IMG/VR virus record: IMGVR_UViG_3300030098_005086
Location: 1-56,539 of that record
Reading direction: 5' to 3' (one strand)
DNA from: a virus
Length of the DNA stretch: 56,539 nucleotides
In this document: positions 47,475 through 55,565 of the stretch, piece by piece
How positions within the stretch are numbered: the stretch's first letter is position 1
Layout: every line of letters starts with the position of its first letter
Position numbers and translations under genes: made by a program
Notes under the pieces: model-generated
What the model saw: the letters and a program-made list of their open reading frames with translations, nothing else
What the model was told of the DNA's origin: nothing
Databases searched by the model: none

Positions 47475-48454
47475 TATTGTTCACTTTGTTTATCTGCGGC
47501 TATCTCGTTCATAGCAAATGTAGCTACATCGGCTTCTCGAATTTGAACGCCCGCATATTTTAATATTCTCATTATTAACTCATTCATATTATCCTGAGGA
47601 ACCTCAAAATTTTGATAATCTGCTGCACCCCCATTAAATAAAGGAGTGTTGTTTACCATAGTATATGTCCATCTTGGGTCTAAAGGATATCTAATATATT
47701 GACACGCAAGGGCTCCCTTTTGGTTTATTGTAGAGGGATAAGCCGTCACCTGTTGTGAGCCGCTCCTCTCCCCTAATACATAGGCGGGAAACTGTGTTGT
47801 AGGAGCAGTAAGGTTGGAGCTAGTTAAATTAAATATCTTATTCTGCTCTACTTTTTCCACTTGGGTAATATTATTAGCGTCATATATTCTATAATTCTGT
47901 CCATTAGCCATTATATCCTCACTTAAACTTAAAGTGGTGTCACTGTCTACTGCCGTAACATAGGCTTGCAACATGGGTGCGGCAGGTGCGCCGGCCGGAC
48001 TTGTGTTTACAACAATACTTCCAATAGGCGGAGAAGGACTTATGCTATTGGCTGTAAATCCCCCTGCTGCATTAATTAATTTAAACCCTTGTTGAGCAGT
48101 AGTAGTTCCATTAAATAACTGCGTAGGATAATAAAATATCTTATCAATAAAATAATAATCTATCGGGACACTGTAGATGTTTGCCGTGTCTAAAGAAGCA
48201 ACAGGTTGGTTTAAAAACTGAAAAGCGGAAAAAATAGAAATATCTTCCTCAATGGATTTTCTTATGTCCGCATATCCTGTTCCTGAGACTCTAGCATTTT
48301 CTTTGTTTAACTGATAGTTATAAGAATAGAAAAAGTCTTCAAACACATCTAGCTGTGCTTGTTTGGCAAAAAGGTTAAAATCCCCAGGACTTAAGTATCC
48401 GTAATTATTTTTATTTAATACCGCTAATACGGTATTATATACTTCATTAATCAT
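47474..48454 (-). CDS. Ring protein 1 (portal-tail connector), crAss-like
   Basis: 326 aa. MINEVYNTVLAVLNKNNYGY then LSPGDFNLFAKQAQLDVFED is a conserved start in crAss-like and related phages. Residues about 145-191 carry the extra beta module (GSIVVNTSP to NYRIYD) that other structural proteins here share. The end is IREADVATFAMNEIAADKQS. It should form a ring below the portal. The transcript from 48459-48466 would be leaderless. Confidence 0.72.
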   Translation of the reverse strand: MINEVYNTVLAVLNKNNYGYLSPGDFNLFAKQAQLDVFEDFFYSYNYQLNKENARVSGTGYADIRKSIEEDISIFSAFQFLNQPVASLDTANIYSVPIDYYFIDKIFYYPTQLFNGTTTAQQGFKLINAAGGFTANSISPSPPIGSIVVNTSPAGAPAAPMLQAYVTAVDSDTTLSLSEDIMANGQNYRIYDANNITQVEKVEQNKIFNLTSSNLTAPTTQFPAYVLGERSGSQQVTAYPSTINQKGALACQYIRYPLDPRWTYTMVNNTPLFNGGAADYQNFEVPQDNMNELIMRILKYAGVQIREADVATFAMNEIAADKQSEQ

Positions 48455-48458
48455 AGAA

Positions 48459-48466
48459 CAAAGATA
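48459..48466 (-). promoter_or_regulatory. Promoter -7 box for the ring protein operon
   Basis: TATCTTTG on the minus strand, 4 nt from the ATG at 48454. Confidence 0.6.
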
Positions 48467-48490
48467 CTAAAAAAAAAATTCCCTTTGATT

Positions 48491-48874
48491 TTAACACGCG
48501 CTTCCCGCAGGGTCTAGCACACATACTGTTACCGCGTTTAAATACATCTGTTCTCCCGTACTGCCCAAAGCCTGAGGGAACTTATAAGGAACCTTAAACG
48601 AGACATCGTTAGATTCTAACAACCTAATGGCGCTATTGGTCAAATAGCTCACTACTCCCTCCCTATGCGGGTCTAAATCAATTGCCGTGCCGTCAATATT
48701 TGCAAATTGTAATTTCACCACAACCCCTCCTGCATAAACCACAGATATATAAAGCCCTCCTATAATGGTTTGGATGTTGTCAATTGCTAACATATATTCA
48801 CCTCCTGTGCCTGTGGTTTGGGTCTTACAACGAGTTCGAACAATAAGATATTTATTTTTAATAGGTGTTGCCAT
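48491..48874 (-). CDS. 127-aa virion structural protein
   Basis: Begins MATPIKNKYLIVRTRCKTQT. Beta-rich composition with many Val/Ile and Gly (GGLYISVVYAGGVVVKLQFA) and few charges. Lies with two other small beta-rich proteins between the capsid region and the ring proteins, the usual place for head-fibre or decoration proteins. No family recognised. Confidence 0.55.
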   Translation of the reverse strand: MATPIKNKYLIVRTRCKTQTTGTGGEYMLAIDNIQTIIGGLYISVVYAGGVVVKLQFANIDGTAIDLDPHREGVVSYLTNSAIRLLESNDVSFKVPYKFPQALGSTGEQMYLNAVTVCVLDPAGSAC

Positions 48875-48875
48875 A

Positions 48876-49241
48876 TTATGATACAGTTACAGAGGTTATA
48901 GTAATAGGGTTAGAGCTTGGGTCTAAAAATGGAATTTCAGAACTATACTGTCCCGTAGAAGCGTCTCTAGACCCTCCTATGGTAGGCTTAACTTGACCAT
49001 TCATTCCTATGGGACCTACTCGTTCATCATTAGCAATCTTGTCTATAAAATAGTTTAGTAATTTATATTTATCAGTGACATCTACTCGGGAACTAAGACC
49101 AAAGGTTACTTTATTACCCGAGGTATAATAAATATCGACGGTATCTAAAGGACTACGAGAATCGGGAGATATAAGAATTATATCGCTCACCGACACATAC
49201 ATGCCATAGCCATCTACTCCTATAATGATATAATTTCCCAT
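48876..49241 (-). CDS. 121-aa virion structural protein
   Basis: Begins MGNYIIIGVDGYGMYVSVSD, then TVDIYYTSGNKVTFGLSSRV. Beta-rich N-terminal half, a helical middle (YKLLNYFIDKIANDERV) and a Gly/Ser tail. One base from the next gene. Own promoter at 49247-49254. Likely a minor capsid or decoration protein. Confidence 0.55.
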   Translation of the reverse strand: MGNYIIIGVDGYGMYVSVSDIILISPDSRSPLDTVDIYYTSGNKVTFGLSSRVDVTDKYKLLNYFIDKIANDERVGPIGMNGQVKPTIGGSRDASTGQYSSEIPFLDPSSNPITITSVTVS

Positions 49242-49246
49242 AAATA

Positions 49247-49254
49247 CAAAGATA
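49247..49254 (-). promoter_or_regulatory. Promoter -7 box for the minor virion genes
   Basis: TATCTTTG on the minus strand, 5 nt before the ATG at 49241. It follows the terminator of the upstream unit with almost no gap. Confidence 0.6.
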
Positions 49255-49280
49255 ATAAAAAAAGGGGACTAGTGTCCCCT
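49254..49280 (-). terminator. Rho-independent terminator after the 96-aa gene
   Basis: AGGGGAC (49263-49269) pairs with GTCCCCT (49274-49280), loop TAGT. On the minus strand a T-run follows, merging into the next promoter. Confidence 0.82.
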
Positions 49281-49306
49281 TCTTTACTAAGTAGCGATAA
49301 TACTAA

Positions 49307-49597
49307 TTAAGCATTAACAACATTGGTTGGAGTTAAAGTTAGCGTTAAATCATAAACAGGATTTGTCCATGATGTTTGTAGCGCTTCTTTAATTGCCGCC
49401 TGTATTTCAACTTGAATATTGAAGTCTGTTGTAGCCGCTGTAGTAATAGTGGTAGCCGTGCCGTCATTGTACGCAATAACAGTATCGGTTGCTGTTGCTG
49501 TTGCTGCTCTAACGGTTTTAATACCTTCTATTGCCACTAATTGGTTTCCTTCAAAACTAGTGTCCGCATCACCTTTGATATTTAAAAATTTTTGCAT
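49307..49597 (-). CDS. 96-aa Thr/Ala-rich virion protein
   Basis: Begins MQKFLNIKGDADTSFEGNQL and is very rich in Thr, Ala and Val (ATATATDTVIAYNDGTATTI), with no Cys, as in coat or decoration proteins. Flanked by its own promoter (49640-49647) and a strong terminator, so it is probably highly expressed. Candidate head decoration protein. Confidence 0.6.
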   Translation of the reverse strand: MQKFLNIKGDADTSFEGNQLVAIEGIKTVRAATATATDTVIAYNDGTATTITTAATTDFNIQVEIQAAIKEALQTSWTNPVYDLTLTLTPTNVVNA

Positions 49598-49639
49598 AAT
49601 AAAAAAAAATTACAAAATTTTGTGAGACTATTCTCGATA

Positions 49640-49647
49640 CAAAGATA
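49640..49647 (-). promoter_or_regulatory. Promoter -7 box for the 96-aa virion gene
   Basis: TATCTTTG on the minus strand, 42 nt before the ATG at 49597. Unlike other late boxes it leaves room for a leader. Confidence 0.6.
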
Positions 49648-49649
49648 CA

Positions 49650-50393
49650 TTAATTTTTTAACGTCTTCTCAAGTAATTTTAATGCCTCTATACCATCATC
49701 ACTTTGTAAATAGCTTGCTACCGTTAAATTAACATCTTCGCCATTAGGAATGCTTAACATTCTTTTCTTATTAGACTTGGTGTTAAAATGAACTTTACTT
49801 CCTTTTTGTGCCAATATCCCTTCATTAAAAAACTTCTGAACTTGTGATTGAAGTTTGATTAATGGGTCGCTAATAATATTTAAAAAGTCCACAGGCTCAT
49901 TTTTGGCAAATAATAAAATGTCTCTTTTTAATTCTGCACTACTCAATTTATTAGTATCCGAACTATATAATACTCTATGTATTTCTTCCATTTGGTCAAT
50001 AGTCATTTTACGAGCTTCGATTAACGCATCTACCTGCGCTGTTAACACCTCTACCTCTTCAGAGGCATTTTTCTCATAATTAACCTCCTCAAATCTTTTT
50101 CCCTTCAAAGGGTGAGCATCTAAAAATTGTTGTAAAACCTGATTGTTTTTACGTACCCTTAAAAATCCATCTTCAAAAATAATAGGTTCGATAATAGCAT
50201 TTCCGTCTTGCTCATCGACATAAATACTTTTTTGGTTACGAGCATAACGAAGTTCACGGTTAGAACCGGTTTCTTCATTGAACTCTAATAATGGAAATCT
50301 ATTGGTGTGTCTTGTTGGAAGCAGATATGATAAAGGCGCTTCATTCCTTGTAAGTTTGTAGACTTTATCTACATATTTTGCTTGCTTTTTCAT
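49650..50393 (-). CDS. 247-aa auxiliary virion protein
   Basis: Begins MKKQAKYVDKVYKLTRNEAP, then LSYLLPTRHTNRFPLLEFNE and YARNQKSIYVDEQDGNAIIE. The middle is helical (EVEVLTAQVDALIEARKMTI). A protein of this form, with N-terminal strands and EPIIFEDG, is common next to the capsid gene of Bacteroidetes phages, from memory. It may be a minor head or head-tail joining protein. Follows the capsid terminator, so it is probably made at a lower level. Confidence 0.65.
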   Translation of the reverse strand: MKKQAKYVDKVYKLTRNEAPLSYLLPTRHTNRFPLLEFNEETGSNRELRYARNQKSIYVDEQDGNAIIEPIIFEDGFLRVRKNNQVLQQFLDAHPLKGKRFEEVNYEKNASEEVEVLTAQVDALIEARKMTIDQMEEIHRVLYSSDTNKLSSAELKRDILLFAKNEPVDFLNIISDPLIKLQSQVQKFFNEGILAQKGSKVHFNTKSNKKRMLSIPNGEDVNLTVASYLQSDDGIEALKLLEKTLKN

Positions 50394-50414
50394 TTCAATT
50401 TAATTTAATATAAT

Positions 50415-50459
50415 TTATAAATAAAAAGATAAAGGGGGCACAAGGCCCCCCTATCTTTC
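50415..50459 (-). terminator. Terminator after the capsid gene
   Basis: GGGGGC and GCCCCC form the stem around loop ACAAG; AAAGAT and ATCTTT extend it across a 2-nt bulge. A T-rich run follows on the minus strand. A partial stop here would set a high capsid-to-downstream ratio. Confidence 0.82.
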
Positions 50460-50466
50460 AAAAATA

Positions 50467-51936
50467 CTATTCTTGGAATAAGAAGAAGTTATTTGCACCT
50501 AAAGTACAAACAGCTCTTTCTGATAAGAAGTTTACCTCCATAGCATCTAAGCTAGAAGTTTTTGCTCCTCCCGCAGAACCTGTAATCCATGTTTTGTATC
50601 GTCTGTTTTCAGTTTCTGAAGCACGATATCTAACATGTAAGAAAGGTCTCTTAGCATTTTTACCAAGAATTTGGTCATAAACAGTTGTAGAACCCGCAGG
50701 TACTAATAAACCATTTACTCTACCTGAGCCTGCGCCCGTAGGTAGACCTCCTCGCATTGTTGGGTCATTTAAGTATTTCCAATCAGACTTGTAGAAGTCA
50801 TATCCTCTTCGGAATCCTGTGAAACCTAGATTCAATGCCATCTCTTCATCATTGTCAAACAATCCATAAGAAGTACCTCCGCCTCCATAAGAGTTTTGTG
50901 CTGCTAACATATCATCGATATCAAAACCGAATTGTCTGTTACAGAACACAACATTCTCTTCAATAGAACCTTGGTTGTCTAATCTTCCAATCATTGCATC
51001 CCAATCAGCTAATGCTGTAGGGTTTCCTCCACCCCAAACATTACCTCGGTTTCCAACAACATAGAAAATACCTTCTGAACCATTTGCTAATGCCGCATTC
51101 GCCACATTATCCATTGGAACTGCCTCAATCATCGATGTCTCAAGATAATCGTCGAAACGTAATCTTGTTTCATGCTCTGATTTTAGATACCATAAGAATC
51201 CTGCTGCTCCATTTTCTGAAGTTACTTCAATCCATCCCATCTGAGCCATATCTGAACCATTAACCGTATAGTTATCTTTTAAGATAATTGGGTTATTAGC
51301 AAAGATGTAGTCATCAGATTCTAATGAACCTGTCATTCCTAATTGACCTTTCGCGAACTCAGAACCATAGATAAAGATAGTTGCATCTGAAGCACCTACC
51401 GCTGTTCCTGCTACTGCTTGTCCACCTACTTCATAGTATGCAACCGTGAAAGTAGTTGGAGCCCCTGCTGTTGGAGCAACAGTAACGATACCCTTGTTAG
51501 AGCCACCACCATTATTCCACACTACCATAACAGTTTGTCCTTCTCTAATTGCTACTCTAGCAGTTGCTGCGAACGGTGCAGTTGCTGTAGTAGAATTAGG
51601 AGCGACAATAGCTGCCGGTTGTGCCGGGTCATTAACTTGGAAAATAGCGGTATTAGCTGCTGCTGCAGCCGCTGTACCACACATTGTATATTTAACGTGC
51701 AATCTACCTTGTTCTGCCCATTTAATTTGGTCGGACATCGAAGGCATTTCTGCACCTACTAATCTCAAAAATGATGAGATAGTACGATTACCATATCTTT
51801 CAAATTCCTTTTCATACGTATCAGGTAGATACTGATTCAAGAAATCAAAGTCGGTAATATAATTTGTACTCGTCGGGACCTGCTGCGCACTAGGCTGCAA
51901 ATCATATCCCGGAGTTGCTAAAACTGAACCTGCCAT
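50467..51936 (-). CDS. Major capsid protein
   Basis: 489 aa. The N-terminus has NYITDFDFLNQYLPDTYEKE, then FLRLVGAEMPSMSDQIKWAE and QGRLHVKYT, a pattern shared with crAss-like capsid proteins of HK97 fold. An Ala/Val/Thr-rich insert (about 75-180) may be a decoration loop. It lies in the standard place behind the scaffold-like gene and before a strong terminator. C-terminus LGANNFFLFQE. The best-supported structural gene of the window after the terminase. Confidence 0.85.
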   Translation of the reverse strand: MAGSVLATPGYDLQPSAQQVPTSTNYITDFDFLNQYLPDTYEKEFERYGNRTISSFLRLVGAEMPSMSDQIKWAEQGRLHVKYTMCGTAAAAAANTAIFQVNDPAQPAAIVAPNSTTATAPFAATARVAIREGQTVMVVWNNGGGSNKGIVTVAPTAGAPTTFTVAYYEVGGQAVAGTAVGASDATIFIYGSEFAKGQLGMTGSLESDDYIFANNPIILKDNYTVNGSDMAQMGWIEVTSENGAAGFLWYLKSEHETRLRFDDYLETSMIEAVPMDNVANAALANGSEGIFYVVGNRGNVWGGGNPTALADWDAMIGRLDNQGSIEENVVFCNRQFGFDIDDMLAAQNSYGGGGTSYGLFDNDEEMALNLGFTGFRRGYDFYKSDWKYLNDPTMRGGLPTGAGSGRVNGLLVPAGSTTVYDQILGKNAKRPFLHVRYRASETENRRYKTWITGSAGGAKTSSLDAMEVNFLSERAVCTLGANNFFLFQE

Positions 51937-51958
51937 AATTTACTTTTTTTTAAAATTG

Positions 51959-53080
51959 TTACTTTTTTCTTAAACTTTTAATTTTTAATCCTCTCCCTGA
52001 ATCTGTATTCATAGAGCGAATCTTCATACCTCCCTTAGTTGCAACCTCAGGCGTATTGCGCGTAGTCATATTTATATTCTTAGTCTTACGCATTACATCT
52101 TCAGTGGCAAAAGATTTACCTTGTTCATAAAAGAACTTAGCGAATCTTTCGGGATTCATCGCAACAGCTAAAGCCTTGTGGTATCCGTTAGCATCTTTAA
52201 TCATTCCATCTTCTCCTACATACTTATTAATAAAGTTTAAAGGAGTTGATTGAATTTTTTTAATTTCTGCAACATCACCTGGAGAATAAGTTAGTTTTTT
52301 GTCATCTAATGTAAATTCAAAACCTTTGAACCCACTCCCAAAGACCTCATCAGTTTTTTTAGCAAACCAATTTCTTCTTTTCTCGCTTTCTTCTTCTAAT
52401 TTTTTAGCATCTTGCATTTGTTGCTCATACGCTCGGATTTTTTCTAATTCAACTTCGGGAATTGAAGCCGTACTTGACTCAAGGGGCTCTTTATAATATT
52501 CCTTTTGTTTCTTAAAATGCTTCTTTGCCTGAGCAATTTTCTTTTTCTTTGCTAATTTAATCTTCTTAATTTCCCCTTCTTCATCTAAATCATCATATTT
52601 ATACTCGGTCATTAAGTCTTCAATATCATTTCTATCTAAACCTTCTTCGGTTTCAGTAAGATATTCTCTTAGCAAATTGTCATCATCAATCGAGGAAAAG
52701 TCTCTGTTAAGCTTAACATAGTCTTCAAATCCTCGACCTGTTTCTTGTCGGTATTTTAAATACGCAGAGACATCTTCGGGAAGCGGTTTTTGGTCTTCTC
52801 TTTCCGCAAACAATTCATCAACCGACTTTATCTCTTTGTTATACCTTTTGTTAATATGTGAAAGAACGTCATCTTCACTTAATTCAACTTCTTTTTTTAC
52901 TTTTTCCGTAACAGGAGTTTCGTCTATTTCTTTTGAAGCTACTGCTGCGGTTTCTGTTGACTCACTAGAAGGATTTGGAGTTTCTTGATTTTGTTGTTCA
53001 TGTTTATCAAGAAGCTCTTGCTCTCTTTCTTGTGGTGATTTTTCGGGTGTTTCCCCTACTGCTTTTACTTTTATTTCCAT
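51959..53080 (-). CDS. Scaffolding-like protein
   Basis: 373 aa, strongly charged: acidic N-terminus (residues 1-110, many Glu), a Lys-rich coiled stretch (KKKKIAQAKKHFKKQKEYYK, about 178-197) and a helical coiled middle (EQQMQDAKKLEEESEKRRNW). The end is basic (MKIRSMNTDSGRGLKIKSLR), as capsid-binding tails of scaffolds often are. Lies between portal and capsid genes. No protease motif seen. Transcribed from the promoter at 53098. Confidence 0.65.
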   Translation of the reverse strand: MEIKVKAVGETPEKSPQEREQELLDKHEQQNQETPNPSSESTETAAVASKEIDETPVTEKVKKEVELSEDDVLSHINKRYNKEIKSVDELFAEREDQKPLPEDVSAYLKYRQETGRGFEDYVKLNRDFSSIDDDNLLREYLTETEEGLDRNDIEDLMTEYKYDDLDEEGEIKKIKLAKKKKIAQAKKHFKKQKEYYKEPLESSTASIPEVELEKIRAYEQQMQDAKKLEEESEKRRNWFAKKTDEVFGSGFKGFEFTLDDKKLTYSPGDVAEIKKIQSTPLNFINKYVGEDGMIKDANGYHKALAVAMNPERFAKFFYEQGKSFATEDVMRKTKNINMTTRNTPEVATKGGMKIRSMNTDSGRGLKIKSLRKK

Positions 53081-53097
53081 TAGATTATATTTTTATA

Positions 53098-53105
53098 CAA
53101 AGTTA
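53098..53105 (-). promoter_or_regulatory. Promoter -7 box for scaffold and capsid genes
   Basis: TAACTTTG on the minus strand, with TTG (53123-53121) about 15 nt upstream as a short-spaced -33 box. 17 nt to the ATG at 53080. Confidence 0.65.
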
Positions 53106-53132
53106 ATAATTTTTTTAATACAAATTTAGACG

Positions 53133-55565
53133 TTATCTAGGCGAAAATTCCGCTAAATCAAACCCATCTAAACTATCTTCGTTAGATTCAAAATTTTGTG
53201 GGGGTAAGCCTTTTTGTCTCTGTTGTATGAGCTTACTTTGCTCGGTGTTCTGTTGACTAATACGGTCAGACTTGGCCTGCTCTCTTTGCGTTTCTCGGCT
53301 TTGAAGAGCGGCCTCTGAAATATCTCTAAGTTTCATATTATACATAAACTCCTCTTGCATTAACTTAGATTTAAGTTGAGCCTCGTTTTTCATCTTTTCA
53401 ATTTCAAAAGCAATTTCAGCTTGCTTGACTTGCATTTTAGCTTGAGTCTCTGCTTGGGCCTGTTGCATGGCCGCCTCTGCTGCCATTTGTTGTGATTGCT
53501 GTTGAGCTTGAGCTTGAGCTTGTTGCTGTTGCATGGCAAAATCTTGGTCTTGTTTTTGCTTCTGCTTTCTCTTCATTTTTAAAAGCTGATTAGCGAGCTT
53601 AAGATTTCTTAACTCTCTAATGTCAATAGCATCTTCTAAATTAATGTCTTCTTTGCTTAAGGCCATTTGAATATTTTGCTCTAACATAGCTTTTTCTTCT
53701 TCATCAGGAGCTACCTCAATAAAAATTCCAAAGTCATAAATATATAAATCCTTACTGTCTTCTAGAATGTTAACATTATATTTTCCAATTTGATTTATAA
53801 AATTGTCTTTAAAATCGGAAAACTCTAAAATATCAGAAATACGATATGATAAGGCCTCAGCTAAACTTCTATATATAAACAAACTTGCATCTAAAATATG
53901 ACGGGTGGCTGTGTTAGAATTTAATGCAGCCAACTTTTGAACTCCAACTAAAGAGTCAGGGTCAGGGGTAGAGCCGTCTCTAGCTTCATTTAATCCTGTC
54001 ACCCCTCTAATCATATCTAAATAATGATTGTAATTATGAATAAGCATTTGAGTTTTGCTAGCCCCACTTGTTCCGCTTAATTGAGTAATAGGAACTTTTC
54101 CTTGGTTGTAATCACCGTCCTGTGTATAACTTCTACCAATCACACTACCGGTTTGAAAATACAACCGCAAAGCATCTGAAGGATTATAAGCATTGCCTGT
54201 TCCCAAATCTACTTCATTGAGACCATCGGCATCTATAAATACTCCATCAGGCACAGTTCTTGAAATTACTTGTTGTAGTTTTAAATGCGTGATTTGGATT
54301 AAATCCGCAAACGGAATCATTCTTCTAACTAATGATTCTATATTTCCTTTATACATGCGAGGAGCAACAGCCACATAGTTGGGTATTGCATGTTGATTGG
54401 CTGACTTAGGTCTAACCATATTTTCTGCCAACTCCCACTTTAATATAATATTTGTGCCCATTACCATTATTCCTTCATACCACACGTCAATGGTTTTTTC
54501 TATTTTCTCAAACAAACCTTCCTCCATCATTTCCTCCGGTGGATTAAATTGGTCGTCCTTTTCAATAATCTTAGTGTTTCCATTCTCCATTATCTTCTTT
54601 TTATAAACAAACTTTTTAGTTGTTTTATAATTAAAGTATAATAAAGTACAGGTGTCTCTATAGAAAATAGAATCTTGATACATTTGGGCTGTGTTAAAGT
54701 AATCGTACCAACTTTGACTATATTTAGAAATTTCTTCTAAGTCTTCTTTTGTTAAAGTTTGATTTATTTTGTACAACTCCGTTAAAGGAATAGTTTTTAT
54801 TTCCCCCCAATAAAAACAATCTTTAAAATGAGGGTCTTCTGTGTAACTATATACCACATTTGCAGGGTCAACATATTCTACCTTAACCCCGGCTCCTGGC
54901 AAAAACTCATGTTTAGCAATCGCAACTCCCAAAACCATAAGGTCATAGTCAAATCTTTTTCGCAAGTCTATATATTTATTATCAGCGAATAATGTGTCTA
55001 TAGCTTCTTCTTGAGCAATCTCAATAGCGGGCTTATAATTTAATTGCATATATAACCCCAACTCTTCATCGCTTTCAGGTAATTCTTCAGGGTCCATAGA
55101 AAAGGGATTAAATCCGTTTTCATTAATAATATCCAACATGGGGCGCGCAGTCATTTGCCCTTCTATCATTTCTTGATATCGGCTTCTTTTAGATTGAGAC
55201 AAGGCATCTTGCGCATAGGCGCTCACCTTAAATAATCGGTCAGACATACCATTTACTACGATATCTACAAACTTGGGCAAGATGGGCACAGGAGTCCAAT
55301 CTAAATTTAGATAAGACAAGTCGCCGTCTATCGCAAGTTCATTTTTATATTTTTGAATTGATTGTTCTCCTCGAGCATATAGTCGTAGTCGATTATACTC
55401 TCCCCATTGATTATAAAATCTACACCTATTGCTATCTTTACGAAACCATTCATATTGTATAGCTTGACCTATTTGGAGGCCATAATCAGGAGTAGCTTTT
55501 TCAGCATCGGAAACAAATTGACTAGGAAAGCCTTGAGGATTTATGTTTATTTTTACGTCTTTCAT
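53133..55565 (-). CDS. Portal protein
   Basis: 810 aa. It begins MKDVKININPQGFPSQFVSD. The core has YLNLDWTPVPILPKFVDIVV then NGMSDRLFKVSAY, and VAIAKHEFLPGAGVKVEYVD, PANVVYSYTE, typical of podovirus portals of this group. The last 140 residues (from about 665) form a Gln/Lys/Glu-rich coiled coil with a poly-Gln-like stretch (AMQQQQAQAQAQQQSQQMAA), likely a barrel or crown facing the head interior. It overlaps the terminase stop by 4 nt. Twelve copies should form the DNA gate of the head. Confidence 0.82.
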   Translation of the reverse strand: MKDVKININPQGFPSQFVSDAEKATPDYGLQIGQAIQYEWFRKDSNRCRFYNQWGEYNRLRLYARGEQSIQKYKNELAIDGDLSYLNLDWTPVPILPKFVDIVVNGMSDRLFKVSAYAQDALSQSKRSRYQEMIEGQMTARPMLDIINENGFNPFSMDPEELPESDEELGLYMQLNYKPAIEIAQEEAIDTLFADNKYIDLRKRFDYDLMVLGVAIAKHEFLPGAGVKVEYVDPANVVYSYTEDPHFKDCFYWGEIKTIPLTELYKINQTLTKEDLEEISKYSQSWYDYFNTAQMYQDSIFYRDTCTLLYFNYKTTKKFVYKKKIMENGNTKIIEKDDQFNPPEEMMEEGLFEKIEKTIDVWYEGIMVMGTNIILKWELAENMVRPKSANQHAIPNYVAVAPRMYKGNIESLVRRMIPFADLIQITHLKLQQVISRTVPDGVFIDADGLNEVDLGTGNAYNPSDALRLYFQTGSVIGRSYTQDGDYNQGKVPITQLSGTSGASKTQMLIHNYNHYLDMIRGVTGLNEARDGSTPDPDSLVGVQKLAALNSNTATRHILDASLFIYRSLAEALSYRISDILEFSDFKDNFINQIGKYNVNILEDSKDLYIYDFGIFIEVAPDEEEKAMLEQNIQMALSKEDINLEDAIDIRELRNLKLANQLLKMKRKQKQKQDQDFAMQQQQAQAQAQQQSQQMAAEAAMQQAQAETQAKMQVKQAEIAFEIEKMKNEAQLKSKLMQEEFMYNMKLRDISEAALQSRETQREQAKSDRISQQNTEQSKLIQQRQKGLPPQNFESNEDSLDGFDLAEFSPR

